64,000 nt of DNA from Thiobacillus sp. (lineage in GTDB: Bacteria > Pseudomonadota > Gammaproteobacteria > Burkholderiales > Thiobacillaceae). How positions within the stretch are numbered: position 1 is the stretch's first letter; each line of letters starts with the position of its first letter. Location of the stretch: NCBI GenBank assembly GCA_024235835.1, contig JACKLQ010000004.1, positions 62,001 to 126,000 on the forward strand, read 5' to 3'. The notes beneath the pieces were generated by a model. It was not told the origin of the DNA and did not search any database. It was given only the letters and a program-made list of their open reading frames with translations. Positions 33,704 through 43,056 of this stretch are shown here, piece after piece. The translations under genes and the position numbers were made by a program.

Positions 33704-34210
33704 ATGCGCAAGACCCTGATTTCCATGGCCCTGTTGGTCGGCTTCGCCTCCGGCGCCCAGGCCGCCCCCCTGATGTCCTCCGACTGGGCCGTGCAGGCAT
33801 GCAGCTACTGGAATACCAACCCCGCCCTGACCACCGAACTGGCTGAGAAGTGGGCCAAGAACGACGGTGGCCGCGGCTACAAGGTCATCCACATGTACCG
33901 CACCGACTGCGGCGAGAACACCAAGGTGGAAATGACCATCTCCACCAAGGGCGGCAAGACCACCTGTACCTATGCCGGCCCCATACAGCATGCCAGCCTG
34001 AACTACGACATGGACTACAAGATGCACGCCGAGACCAAGCGCTGGCGTGAAATGGGCGCCGGCGAATACGGCCCCATGCGCGCCATGATGTTCGGTCGTC
34101 TGCAGTTCGAAGGCCCCAAGGGTGAAGCCATGCGCGTCATGGGCCCCTTCGAGCAGTTCCTTCTGATCCCCGGCAAGGTGCCTGGCGACGAGGCCTGCCC
34201 CGCCAAGTAA
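33704..34210 (+). CDS. Exported SCP2-like protein, function unknown
   Basis: 168 residues. A clean signal peptide (about 1-21, AQA-AP) is followed by a domain with the look of SCP2 sterol-carrier proteins: the C-terminal part FGRLQFEGPKGEAMRVMGPFEQFL. Four cysteines are present (ACSY, DCGE, TCTY, ACPAK). The ATG is preceded by AGAGGAGTC. TTGACA at 33617-33622 is a possible -35. It ends in a strong terminator. The location next to YeeE/YedE genes suggests a periplasmic carrier in sulfur metabolism, which is inference. Confidence 0.78.
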   Translation: MRKTLISMALLVGFASGAQAAPLMSSDWAVQACSYWNTNPALTTELAEKWAKNDGGRGYKVIHMYRTDCGENTKVEMTISTKGGKTTCTYAGPIQHASLNYDMDYKMHAETKRWREMGAGEYGPMRAMMFGRLQFEGPKGEAMRVMGPFEQFLLIPGKVPGDEACPAK

Positions 34211-34225
34211 GCCGCGATCACCTAC

Positions 34226-34254
34226 TAAAAAGCCCGCGTCACGCGGGCTTTTTT
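34226..34254. terminator. Bidirectional terminator between the SCP2-like and DUF2322 genes
   Basis: AGCCCGCG / CGCGGGCT stem with a 3-base loop, preceded by five A and followed by six T, so it can stop transcription from both converging genes. It touches the stop codon of the DUF2322 gene. Confidence 0.9.
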
Positions 34255-34570
34255 ATTGGTCCGCCGGAACGGAACGCACCCGCCAGGCACTTCCGCCCCT
34301 CAACACGGCAAAAAGGCGATCGATGTTGGGGTGCTTGCCAGGGTGGAGTAGGGCATCCTCGCCATGCTCCGCGTAGATATCCACCCCCTCCTGGGCGGCC
34401 GTGGCATCTATGCAGCCATGCTTACCGCCAAGGTACGCATAGACCCGCACGGAGCCGGCACTGCCAGGCTTGTTCTCGATGACCTCGGCCTGGCCTTCAG
34501 GGCCCGTCAATTCCAGGCGGGCCAGATGGTCCACCGCCGGCAGAACCGCCAGCTTGTCGGCAAATTTCAT
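34253..34570 (-). CDS. DUF2322 family protein
   Basis: 105 residues, cytosolic, with the family features MKFADKLAVLPAVDHLARLEL, the IENKPGSAGS segment and HPGKHPNIDRLFAVLRGG. Function unknown. It starts eight bases after the coq7 stop and is presumably co-transcribed with it. Confidence 0.82.
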   Translation of the reverse strand: MKFADKLAVLPAVDHLARLELTGPEGQAEVIENKPGSAGSVRVYAYLGGKHGCIDATAAQEGVDIYAEHGEDALLHPGKHPNIDRLFAVLRGGSAWRVRSVPADQ

Positions 34571-34577
34571 GGCTGCA

Positions 34578-35225
34578 TCAGAGGCGGTAGGCGGCCAGGG
34601 TCAGCACCTTGGAGGTAAGGCGCATGGCCTGCTTTACCGGCGTCGGCAATTCGGCGCCGCCATGGGCAATTGCGGTATCTGCGTGCTTGATCTCGTCGAC
34701 CTTCATCTGTTCCACCACGGCCCGACTCTTGATGTCCTGGGGAGGCAACTTGTCCAGGTGGCTGTCCAGGTGGCCTTCCACCTGGCGCTCCGTCTCTGCC
34801 AGAAAACCCAGATTCCACTTGTCTCCCAGGGCGCCGGCCAAGGCCCCCAGGGCGAAGGAACCGGCATACCAGACGGGATTGAGGAAGCTCTTGTGGCTGC
34901 CCAGTTCATTGAGGCGCCTCTCGCACCACGCCAGGTGCTCGGTTTCCTCGTCCGCCGCCTCCAGCAGGGCACGCTGGGCCTCGGGATTGCGGGCGGTGAG
35001 GGCCTGGCCGGCGTAGAGGGCCTGGGCGCAGACCTCGCCACTGTGGTTGATGCGCATGAGGCCCGCGGCATGCTTCTTCTCTGTCTCGCTCAATTCCGCA
35101 TCGGGCAGTTCCGCGTCCGGGTAGGGCCGGCGGCTCGATGCGCTGGCGAAGACCGTGCGCAGGGCCTTGTCGAATTGCAGGATGACTTGGTCAGGTGAAG
35201 GCAGCTTGGGCAGGGCGAGGGTCAT
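34578..35225 (-). CDS. coq7: Demethoxyubiquinone hydroxylase (Coq7 family)
   Basis: Di-iron hydroxylase of ubiquinone biosynthesis, 215 residues from ATG 35225. Di-iron ligands are visible in RINHSGEVCAQALY, the DEETEHLAWC motif and DEIKHADTA. The longer upstream reading has no support. It implies aerobic ubiquinone synthesis in this organism. Confidence 0.95.
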   Translation of the reverse strand: MTLALPKLPSPDQVILQFDKALRTVFASASSRRPYPDAELPDAELSETEKKHAAGLMRINHSGEVCAQALYAGQALTARNPEAQRALLEAADEETEHLAWCERRLNELGSHKSFLNPVWYAGSFALGALAGALGDKWNLGFLAETERQVEGHLDSHLDKLPPQDIKSRAVVEQMKVDEIKHADTAIAHGGAELPTPVKQAMRLTSKVLTLAAYRL

Positions 35226-35334
35226 GACCGATCCAATAGATGGGGTTGTCCGATTATAAGGGCTGACACCGTTCCGGGCCGAGAGGGACAAGCTGTGGTG
35301 TAATGCGCGCCCTTTCCCCTCCCCCAAGATCACC

Positions 35335-36072
35335 GTGCCCCTTGCCGATCTTGCCTATGCAATCCTGGTGCTGATGCTTGCCTACTTCGTGAGGGGCATC
35401 TCCGGCTTCGGCTCCGGTCTCATCGCCGTGCCCCTGCTGGCCCTGCGGTTTCCACTTCCCCAGGTTGTGCCCTTCATGCTGCTGGCGGACTTCTCCGCCT
35501 CGGCCATGATCGGCGGCATCCATTTTCAGCACGTGGCCAGGGGCGAGATCAAGCGACTCCTGCCCGGCTCCCTGGCGGGCGTGGCCCTGGGCACCACCCT
35601 GCTGGTCTCCTTGCCCGCAAACGCCCTGCTGTTCACCCTGGCGGCCTTCATCCTGGTGTTCGCTCTGCGCTTCCTGCTGCTGCGACCCGGGCCCTTCGCG
35701 CCAGCCTCACCCCTGTGGGCCTACCCCGCCGCCCTCACCGGCGGCGCCGTGGGTGGCATGTTCGGCACCGGCGGGCCACCCTATGTGATCTACCTGTCCC
35801 ACCGCATCCAGGACAAGGGCATCCTGCGGGCCACCCTGTCGGGCCTGTTTTTCATGGAAGGTCTCATCCGCATCGCCACTTTCCTTATCGCCGGCCTGCT
35901 GGTGGACTGGCAGATTTGGCTGCACACGCTGCTTGCCCTGCCCATCGTCGTGGCCGCCCTCTACCTGGGCAGCCATATCCATACCCGCCTCAGCAACAGC
36001 CAGATGCAGCGCATGGTGGGCTGGCTTCTGTTGGGCAGCGCCGTCTCGGTACTGGTCAAAGCGATCCAATAG
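35335..36072 (+). CDS. TauE/SafE family anion exporter
   Basis: 245 residues with about eight membrane segments. Family motifs are FVRGISGFGSGLIAVPLL near residue 20 and the second repeat GGAVGGMFGTGGPPYVIYL near 140. Members export sulfite, sulfoacetate or related anions; in this sulfur-oxidising context sulfite is a reasonable guess. The GTG start at 35335 is preceded by no strong Shine-Dalgarno sequence. It is divergent from coq7 and converges on a pseudogene six bases away. Confidence 0.9.
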   Translation: MPLADLAYAILVLMLAYFVRGISGFGSGLIAVPLLALRFPLPQVVPFMLLADFSASAMIGGIHFQHVARGEIKRLLPGSLAGVALGTTLLVSLPANALLFTLAAFILVFALRFLLLRPGPFAPASPLWAYPAALTGGAVGGMFGTGGPPYVIYLSHRIQDKGILRATLSGLFFMEGLIRIATFLIAGLLVDWQIWLHTLLALPIVVAALYLGSHIHTRLSNSQMQRMVGWLLLGSAVSVLVKAIQ

Positions 36073-36077
36073 AGAGC

Positions 36078-37314
36078 CTATTTCTGGAATTGACTCATGT
36101 GCCCATCGCTGGCCGCCCGCCAGCAGGCATCCGGGTGCTGGCCCACCAGTTCCACGGCCTCGGCGTCAGCTTGCCCTCCCGGGCCTTGTCCCGCAGCAGG
36201 TCGAGAATCCGCAGAGGCGGGACGGAGGCACGATAGGGTCGGTTCTGGGCCATGGCCTGGAACACGTCCGCCACGGCGATGATCCGTGCCGGCTTGGGCA
36301 GGCCCTGGCCGGTTAGGGTATAGGGATACCCCCCATCCATCCAGGGGCTCGTGGTGATAGGCAGCCCAGGCGGCCACGTCCTCCAGCCCGGGTATGCGGC
36401 GCAGGATCTGGTAGGTCTCGAAACTGTGCCGGAGCATTACCGACAGTTCGTTCTCGTCCAGCGGTCCAGGCTTGTCCAGGATGTCGTCCGGTATCTGCCA
36501 CTTGCCAAGGTCGTGCATCAAGCCGGCGATCTCCAGCCTTTCGCAATGTCTGCGTCCAGGCCGCCCAGTTCCCCCAAAAGCCGGGCCAACCTGGCCACCC
36601 CCAGGGAGTGGGCTGCGGCGAAGGCACTCTTGGCATCCACGATGTGGGCAAACAGCATGGCCATCTGACGCAGTTCGGCAAAACAGATCCGGCGCCGCTG
36701 TCCGGCGTGTGGCATCCCGCCCAGGAAGTTCTGGATGTGGCGGGGCTCCAGTACCAGCCAGAAGGCATCTGCGTGGGAGGCGGCCATGAAGCCTCCACCA
36801 GGTCCGGGGAACATGGCACCGCTCTCGGCGGCCAGTGTGCCGCGGATTTAATCCTTGAAACGCAGCAGGTCCGGTCCATAGTGGGGCGCTGCCAGGGCAT
36901 CCACCCGATCCACCAGGAAGATCAGGTTGGCCTTTTGGGCCACGTCGGGGCCACGTCCATACGGGTGAAATCCTGCCAGTGGGTATGGTGGTAGAGCACG
37001 ACCGGGGCCATTCTGGCCAGACGAGGCATGCCTTCCAGCAGGCCATAGCCCCGTTCGCAATGGCCCTGGGACCCCGCCCAGTCCATCTCTGCCACCAGAT
37101 GCTGGTGCACCGCTGTGGAGGACAGGCCACAGGCATGCAGCAGGCCGGTGTCGAACAATTCCTCACGACCATCGTCTTTCATGCCGAGACAGCGGGCCAC
37201 CTCCACTGCCATGAGCCCCACCCGCTTGCCATGGTAGAAGTCGTTCATGCCCACCAGGACCAGGGTGTCCGACAGGGCGTAGACCACCTGCCGCAGGTCC
37301 ACTTCCACATCCAT
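36078..37314 (-). pseudogene. HD-GYP (cyclic di-GMP phosphodiesterase) gene, multiply frameshifted
   Basis: Pieces of one HD-GYP protein run in order through all three minus-strand frames. An N-terminal region starts MDVEVDLRQVVYAL. GLMHDLGKWQIPDDIL carries the HD motif. HHEPLDG then continues in another frame as GGYPYTL and IIAVADVFQAMAQNRPYR. Single-base indels are inferred near 36947-36950 (C4 for C5), about 36537-36545, the G6 run (36329-36334) and about 36163-36172. An in-frame TAA lies at 36848-36850. Each piece is readable, so decay is recent. Read errors are possible, but flanking genes are clean. Confidence 0.85.
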
Positions 37315-37380
37315 GGGAGTCCCCCTTCCTTCGATACCTCTTCATCGGCGTGGCACGGGGGTATTTGAGTTCGGCCGAGG

Positions 37381-37409
37381 AAAAGACAAGGCCGCCCGTA
37401 GGCGGCCTT
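37381..37409 (-). terminator. Terminator of the rpsP-rimM-trmD-rplS operon
   Basis: On the minus strand AAGGCCGCC / GGCGGCCTT (9-bp stem, CGTA/TACG loop) is followed by GTCTTTT, about 22 bases after the rplS stop. Confidence 0.8.
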
Positions 37410-37431
37410 GCTAGCGGCGCGCAGGGTCTGT

Positions 37432-37815
37432 TCAGGCCTTGTCGGCCTTCTTGGTGAACTCCAGCTTCTCCTTGATACGGGCAGACTTGCCGGAACGCTG
37501 GCGCAGGTAGTACAGCTTGGCGCGGCGCACGTCACCCCTGCGCTTCACCTCGACGGCGGCCACCAGGGGGGAATAGGTCTGGAAGGTACGTTCCACGCCC
37601 TCGCCGGCGGAAATCTTGCGCACGGTGAAAGCGGAGTTCAGGCCCCGGTTGCGCTTGGCGATCACCACGCCCTCGTAGGCCTGGAGACGCTCGCGGTTGC
37701 CTTCCTTCACCTTCACCTGGACCACCACGGTGTCGCCAGGGGCGAACGGGGGGATGGTCTTGCCGGCCGTCAGGCGGGCCATTTCTTCTTTTTCCAGCTG
37801 CTCGATCACGTTCAT
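37432..37815 (-). CDS. rplS: 50S ribosomal protein L19
   Basis: 127 residues, full length. Recognisable motifs are PPFAPGDTVVVQVKVKEG, LQAYEGVVIAKRNRG, TFTVRK-like FTVRKISAGEGVERTF and YYLRQRSGKSARIKE. Last gene of the conserved rpsP-rimM-trmD-rplS operon. Confidence 0.98.
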   Translation of the reverse strand: MNVIEQLEKEEMARLTAGKTIPPFAPGDTVVVQVKVKEGNRERLQAYEGVVIAKRNRGLNSAFTVRKISAGEGVERTFQTYSPLVAAVEVKRRGDVRRAKLYYLRQRSGKSARIKEKLEFTKKADKA

Positions 37816-37901
37816 TTCGTTTTCCTTAACGATATGGGCACCAGAGGTATCCAGGGATACATGAAGCCGTTTCTGACATCCCGCTCACGCGGGTTCCTGC
37901 T

Positions 37902-38678
37902 TCACGACGCGCCCTTGGGCACGCCGTCCAATCCTGCATCCAGTTCCCGGAGCAGTTCCCGTTCCTGTTTGGAACAGGCCCGCCCTTCCATCAGGTCAGG
38001 CCGCCGCCTCCGCGTCCTGGCCAAGGCCTGCTTCAAGCGCCAACGGGCGATGGCGGCGTGGTCGCCGCCCCGCAACACCGCCGGCACCTCCAGCCCCAGG
38101 TAGACCTCGGGCCGGGTGTAGTGGGGGCAATCCAGCAGCCCGTCGGCAAAGGAGTCCTCCCTGGCCGAGTCCGCATGCCCGAGGGCACCCGGAATCTGGC
38201 GGATCACCGCGTCCAGCAACACCATGGCGGGCAGTTCCCCGCCGGACAGCACGTAGTCGCCAATGGACACTTCCTCCAGGCCATGGCGGGCGAACACGCG
38301 CTCGTCGATGCCTTCGTAGCGACCCGCCAGCAATGCCAGGGCCGGCTCCGCCGCCAGTTCCTCCACCAGGGCCTGGTCCAGCCTGCGCCCCTGGGGCGAC
38401 AGGTAGATCAGCCGAGGCTTCGCGGCACCCTCTCTTCGCAACGCGGCCTTCACCGCCGTCAGGGCCAGGTCCAGGGGCTCCGCCAGCATCACCATGCCGG
38501 GTCCGCCGCCAAAGGGCCGGTCATCCACCGTCCGGTAGTTGTCCTGGGTGAAGTCCCGGGGGTCCCAGAACCTCAACCTGCACAACTCGTTGCGTACCGC
38601 CCGCCCGCTCACCCCCGATTGGGTCAGGGCCGCGAACATCTCCGGGAAAAGGGTGATGACGTGGTAGCTCGGCACCAT
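37902..38678 (-). CDS. trmD: tRNA (guanine37-N1)-methyltransferase
   Basis: Trefoil-knot methyltransferase acting on G37, 258 residues from ATG 38678 (MVPSYHVITLFPEMF). A TTG start at 38696 would overlap rimM. Motifs are FGGGPGMVMLAEPL, LSPQGRRLDQALV, GRYEGIDERV and the knot YVLSGGELPAMVLLDAV. Confidence 0.97.
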   Translation of the reverse strand: MVPSYHVITLFPEMFAALTQSGVSGRAVRNELCRLRFWDPRDFTQDNYRTVDDRPFGGGPGMVMLAEPLDLALTAVKAALRREGAAKPRLIYLSPQGRRLDQALVEELAAEPALALLAGRYEGIDERVFARHGLEEVSIGDYVLSGGELPAMVLLDAVIRQIPGALGHADSAREDSFADGLLDCPHYTRPEVYLGLEVPAVLRGGDHAAIARWRLKQALARTRRRRPDLMEGRACSKQERELLRELDAGLDGVPKGAS

Positions 38679-38692
38679 GGCGCCCCGCACAC

Positions 38693-39247
38693 TCAATCCT
38701 TATCCCAGTCGGCACCCCACTCCACCAGAATGCGCCGGCTTTCCCTGTCCACCTCGCGCACAAAGGCGTCCACGAAGGGGATCAGCCTTTCCCGTTCGCC
38801 CTCATTCGCATCAACCACGCGCAACACGTCGTGGGCGCCGGTTTCCAGCAGGCTCGCCACCTTGCCGAGAACCACGCCCTCGGTATTCACCACGTCCAGA
38901 CCGATGAGGTCGTCCCAGTAGTACTCGTCCTCGTCGGGCTCCGGGAATTCCGCCCGGTCCACCGCCACGTCCAGACCCTTCAGGGCCTCTGAGGCGGTGC
39001 GATCATCCACGCCCTCCAACTGCACCAGCAGGGTCTGGCCGTGGACCTTGCCCTCCAGCACCCGGTATTCCCGCCAGCCCTTGTTGCGCCCCTCTTCGTG
39101 GCCCAGCCACCAGCGGTCATAGTCCAGCAGGCTGTCAGGGTATTCCGTGAAGGGTTGAACCTTGATCCAGCCCTTGACGGCATATGGGGCGGCCACCCGC
39201 CCCATCACCACCCGTTCGACCTGGTCAGGCAGCGGCTTGCTGGCCAC
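38693..39247 (-). CDS. rimM: 16S rRNA processing protein RimM
   Basis: 30S maturation factor, 184 residues if started at GTG 39247, overlapping rpsP by 23 bases; ATG 39205 (MGRVAAPYAV) gives a 170-residue form that also fits. Motifs are the N-terminal GRVAAPYAVKGWIKVQPFTE, then DEYYWDDLIGLDVVNTEG and the PRC-barrel VLRVV. It lies between rpsP and trmD as usual. Confidence 0.93.
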   Translation of the reverse strand: MASKPLPDQVERVVMGRVAAPYAVKGWIKVQPFTEYPDSLLDYDRWWLGHEEGRNKGWREYRVLEGKVHGQTLLVQLEGVDDRTASEALKGLDVAVDRAEFPEPDEDEYYWDDLIGLDVVNTEGVVLGKVASLLETGAHDVLRVVDANEGERERLIPFVDAFVREVDRESRRILVEWGADWDKD

Positions 39248-39473
39248 GCACGATGCGGGCAACGGTGTCGGACACCTGGGCACCCACGCCCTGCCAATAG
39301 GACAGGCGGTCCTGGTTCACGCGCAGGCCTTCGGCATTGCCCTTGGCCAGGGGGTTGTAGAAGCCGATGCGCTCGATGAAACGGCCATCGCGGCGATTGC
39401 GGGAATCCGCCACAACAATGTTGTAGAAGGGATTCTTCTTGGAGCCGCCGCGGGCAAGACGAATGGTCACCAT
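39225..39473 (-). CDS. rpsP: 30S ribosomal protein S16
   Basis: 82 residues from ATG 39473 (MVTIRLARGGSKKNPFYNIV), followed by DSRNRRDGRFIERIGFYNP and YWQGVGAQVSDTV. First gene of the operon. An inverted repeat, GCGAAAC/GTTTCGC, lies in its upstream gap at about 39511-39527. Confidence 0.97.
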   Translation of the reverse strand: MVTIRLARGGSKKNPFYNIVVADSRNRRDGRFIERIGFYNPLAKGNAEGLRVNQDRLSYWQGVGAQVSDTVARIVRGQQAAA

Positions 39474-39621
39474 GGTGTTGCAGTCCTCTAGAAATCGGTT
39501 ATCCGGACGCGAAACGCCGTTTCGCGCCCACGGAATTCGGAAAAGCCGTGCATTGTACGCCAACCGCGCAAGCAATCCAAGCCGTTGTTTTGCCTGGCGA
39601 TAGGACAGTCCAGCCTGGCCC

Positions 39622-40977
39622 TCAGCGCATGCCGCCGGGCATCATGCCCTTCATGCCCCGCATCATCTTGGCCAGGCCGCCGCCCTTGCCCATCATCTTC
39701 ATCATCTTCTGGGCCTGCTCGAACTGGTTCAGCAGACGGTTCACGTCCTGGACCTGGACCCCGGAGCCGGCGGCGATGCGGCGCTTGCGGCTGGCCTTGA
39801 GAATCTCGGGGCGACGGCGCTCCTCCGGCGTCATGCTATGGATGATGCCCTCGATGCGGCGCATCTCCTTCTCGCCCTTGGCCAGGTCCTCGGCACCGAT
39901 CTTGCCCGCCCCCGGCAACTTGTCCACCAGGCTGCCCAGGCCACCCAGCTTCTTCATCTGCTGCATCTGGGAGAGGAAGTCATCCAGGTCGAAGCCCTTG
40001 CCGCTCTTGAGCTTCTGCACCGTCTTCATGGCCTCGGCCTGGTCGACGTTGCGCTGGGCCTCCTCGATGAGGGACAGCACGTCGCCCATGCCCAGCACCC
40101 GGCTGGCCATGCGCTCCGGGTGGAACACCTCGATGCCGCTGAGCTTCTCCCCCACACCCACCAGTTTCACCGGCTTGCCGGTGATGTGGCGCACGGACAG
40201 CGCCGCGCCACCCCGGGCATCGCCGTCCAGCTTGGTGAGGATCACCCCGCTGAGGGGCAGGGCGTCGCTGAAGGCCTTGGCGGTGTTCACCGCATCCTGG
40301 CCCTGCATGGCGTCCACCACGAACAGGGTCTCGATGGGGTTCAGCAGAGCGTGCAGTTCCTTGATTTCCGCCATCATGGCCTCGTCCACGTGCAGGCGGC
40401 CTGCGGTGTCGACAATGAGCACGTCGAACAGGTGCCGGCGGGCATGCTCCAGGGCGGCCCGGGCGATATCGGCAGGCTTCTGGTTGGCCGCGGAAGGAAA
40501 GAAATCCACACCGGCCTGGGACGCCACCACCTTCAACTGCTCGATGGCGGCGGGACGGTAGACGTCGCAGCTCACCACCAGGATCTTCTTCTTGCCCGCC
40601 TCCCGGATGATGCGGGTGAGCTTGCCAGTGGACGTGGTCTTGCCCGCACCCTGGAGGCCCGCCATGAGGAACACCGCCGGCGGCTGGGTGGCGAAGTTCA
40701 GGGGCGCGGCCTGCTCGCCCATCAGGTGGGTGAGCTCCTTGTGCACCACGCCGATGAGCTGCTGGCCAGGAGTCAGGCTCTGCAGCACCTCCTGCCCCAT
40801 GGCACGTTCCTTGACCCGGGCGATGAAGTCCCGCACCACGGGCAGGGCCACGTCCGCCTCCAGCAGGGCGACGCGCACCTCCCGCAGGGCATCCTGGATA
40901 TTGTCCTCGGTGAGGCGTCCCTGTCCGCGCAGGTTCTTCACGACCTTGGACAGGCGATTGGTCAGGTTGTCAAACAT
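39622..40977 (-). CDS. ffh: Signal recognition particle protein
   Basis: GTPase of the co-translational targeting pathway, 451 residues from ATG 40977 (MFDNLTNRLSKVVKNLRG). The P-loop GLQGAGKTTSTGKL lies near residue 107. The DTAGRLHVD and LTKLDGDARGGAAL motifs follow. The Met-rich M domain ends GMKGMMPGGMR. It is divergent from a ccsA-like gene, the usual partner. Confidence 0.98.
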   Translation of the reverse strand: MFDNLTNRLSKVVKNLRGQGRLTEDNIQDALREVRVALLEADVALPVVRDFIARVKERAMGQEVLQSLTPGQQLIGVVHKELTHLMGEQAAPLNFATQPPAVFLMAGLQGAGKTTSTGKLTRIIREAGKKKILVVSCDVYRPAAIEQLKVVASQAGVDFFPSAANQKPADIARAALEHARRHLFDVLIVDTAGRLHVDEAMMAEIKELHALLNPIETLFVVDAMQGQDAVNTAKAFSDALPLSGVILTKLDGDARGGAALSVRHITGKPVKLVGVGEKLSGIEVFHPERMASRVLGMGDVLSLIEEAQRNVDQAEAMKTVQKLKSGKGFDLDDFLSQMQQMKKLGGLGSLVDKLPGAGKIGAEDLAKGEKEMRRIEGIIHSMTPEERRRPEILKASRKRRIAAGSGVQVQDVNRLLNQFEQAQKMMKMMGKGGGLAKMMRGMKGMMPGGMR

Positions 40978-41081
40978 GATGGGCGTCGATTGGTTAGGGT
41001 GAGTAAAGGGCAGATACGCTAGACTTCCGGAGTCTAACAAACCCGAGGGCGCGAACAGCGCCGCAATCACTCAGGGACGCC

Positions 41082-41873
41082 ATGCTCGAAACACTTTGCA
41101 TCGCCGCCTATTTCGGCCTCGCCGCCTGGTTCTGGCCAGGCCTGCCCGGATGCTGCCGCACCGACTGGGTGCCCCGCCTGCTGCCCATCCTGCCACTGGT
41201 TCCCCACTTGCTCATCCTGCACAGGGACATGTTGGGAGCGGACGGCATCCATCTGGGATTCGCCATGTCCCTCTCCGCCATCGCCGCCCTCACGGTGCTC
41301 ACCTACGCCACCGCCGCCTGGCGCTACCACCTGGCCGGGGTGCTGGGCTTCGTGCTGGCCTTCGCCGGCTTCAGCGTGGTGCTGCAGGTGATCATGCCCC
41401 TGGGCGCCCCAGTGTCCCACACGGACGCGCCCCTGTTCCGGGCCCACCTGCTGGTGGCCTTCTCCGCTTACAGCCTGCTCACCATCGCCGCCCTCCATGC
41501 CCTCCTCATCGCCCTGGCGGAAAAGCACCTGCACAAGGCCGTACCCCCCAAGGTACTTGCGGGCCTACCCCCCCTGCTGACCATGGAAAGGCTGCTGTTC
41601 CGGATGATCCAGGCGGGCTTCGCCCTGCTCACCCTCACCGTCATCTCCGGCATCGGCTTTTCCGAGGAGGTCTTCGGCAAGGCCATGACCTTGAACCACA
41701 AGACCGTGTTCGGCATCGCCGCCTGGCTCATCTTCGCCGCCCTGCTCCTTGGCAGGCGCATCTACGGCTGGCGCGGCCGCACCGCCATCTACTGGACCCT
41801 GGCCGGCTTTTTCAGCCTGCTGCTGGCCTACGAGGGCGTGAAGTTCGTCATGGAAGTCCTTTTGCAGCGCTGA
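41082..41873 (+). CDS. CcsA/YpjD-like inner-membrane cytochrome c assembly protein
   Basis: 263 residues, about eight membrane segments. Conserved parts are TDAPLFRAHLLVAFSAYSLLTIAALHA and MTLNHKTVFGIAAWLIFAALL with His residues placed like the heme-handling His of CcsA. The Trp-rich WWD motif of true CcsA is not evident, as expected for the shorter YpjD type found next to ffh. Role in heme delivery or cytochrome assembly is by family only. Confidence 0.85.
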   Translation: MLETLCIAAYFGLAAWFWPGLPGCCRTDWVPRLLPILPLVPHLLILHRDMLGADGIHLGFAMSLSAIAALTVLTYATAAWRYHLAGVLGFVLAFAGFSVVLQVIMPLGAPVSHTDAPLFRAHLLVAFSAYSLLTIAALHALLIALAEKHLHKAVPPKVLAGLPPLLTMERLLFRMIQAGFALLTLTVISGIGFSEEVFGKAMTLNHKTVFGIAAWLIFAALLLGRRIYGWRGRTAIYWTLAGFFSLLLAYEGVKFVMEVLLQR

Positions 41874-42008
41874 AACCACCCTGACGACCCGAGGGCATTC
41901 CTTCGGTGATTTCCTTCATAGCCTTGCGAGCTATTACTTTTGTAATATTCCTTTCCTGAATAACACATAGAGCTCTCCACAACCGGATGAGCAGCAGGAA
42001 GGAAACAA

Positions 42009-43040
42009 ATGTCCGGCAAGCATCAGGAAAACATCACTTCCGAGCAGGCCAGGGAACTGGCCATGCAGTCCATTGAACTGCTGTCGCGGCACGACCTGCC
42101 TCCCACCCCACTGCACTATGCCGTCGCATATGAGTATCTACTGGGCGGGCAACCGGACCTGAAGAATTTCCTCGACCATCATCTGGGCGATGGCAAGCCC
42201 CTGGATGCCATCCTGCTGCAGGACCTCTATGAAAAGCACCTGGCCTCGGTACAGCACAAGCAGTTCCAGGGCATGCGCAATGACCTGCATGACATCCTCC
42301 AGTCCCTGCTCCAGACCATCACGGAAACCAACGACAACAGCGAGGACTACCAACGGGAACTGGAAACCAGCCTGAAGCAGCTAGACGCCCAGCAGGACCA
42401 GGCCTCCCTGCAAAAGATCGCCTCGGACATGATTTCCGCCGCCATGTCCTCCCGGTTCCAGAATGGCAAGCTGCAGAGCCATCTCATGGAGGCCCGCAAG
42501 GAAACCGAGCAACTCAGGGAGGAACTGGAAGCCCAGCGCCAGGCGGCCATGGTGGACCCCCTCACTGGCCTGTTCAATCGCCGCGCCATGGACCATCACA
42601 TGGAATTCCTCTGGGAGGAGGACCGGGACCTGTCCGTGCTGGTCATGGACATCGACCACTTCAAGCGCATCAACGACACCTATGGCCATGCCATCGGCGA
42701 CATCGTCATCCGCAACGTGGCCGACGCGGTACGCAAGTGCATTCGCGGCGAGGACATCGCCATCCGCTTCGGCGGCGAGGAGTTCCTGGTGCTGCTGCCC
42801 AATACCGGGCTTGAAGGCGCCATCACCGTGGCGGAGTCCATCCGCAAGCGCATCGAGGCCCTGCGCCTGGTGCGCAAGAACGACAACTTCGCCCTGGATC
42901 CCTTCACCATCTCCCTTGGGGTGGCCAACCGTCGTGGAGATGACGATCGCGACAGCCTGTTCGAGCGGGCCGACAAGGCCCTCTACCACGCCAAGTCAAA
43001 CGGGCGAAACCGGGTCATCCACGAGAACCACCCGCACTGA
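42009..43040 (+). CDS. Cytosolic diguanylate cyclase with helical N-terminal domain
   Basis: 343 residues, no membrane segment. The N-terminal half is helical and acidic with an extended coiled coil (about 95-185), including a Gln/Glu-rich stretch. The GGDEF domain follows from DPLTGLFNRRAMD, with the active site IRFGGEEF, which is a functional GGEEF variant. The RxxD inhibitory site is not obvious. Its 135-bp upstream region is AT-rich. No partner gene is adjacent. Confidence 0.92.
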   Translation: MSGKHQENITSEQARELAMQSIELLSRHDLPPTPLHYAVAYEYLLGGQPDLKNFLDHHLGDGKPLDAILLQDLYEKHLASVQHKQFQGMRNDLHDILQSLLQTITETNDNSEDYQRELETSLKQLDAQQDQASLQKIASDMISAAMSSRFQNGKLQSHLMEARKETEQLREELEAQRQAAMVDPLTGLFNRRAMDHHMEFLWEEDRDLSVLVMDIDHFKRINDTYGHAIGDIVIRNVADAVRKCIRGEDIAIRFGGEEFLVLLPNTGLEGAITVAESIRKRIEALRLVRKNDNFALDPFTISLGVANRRGDDDRDSLFERADKALYHAKSNGRNRVIHENHPH

Positions 43041-43056
43041 GCCGGGCAGGCAGCCC

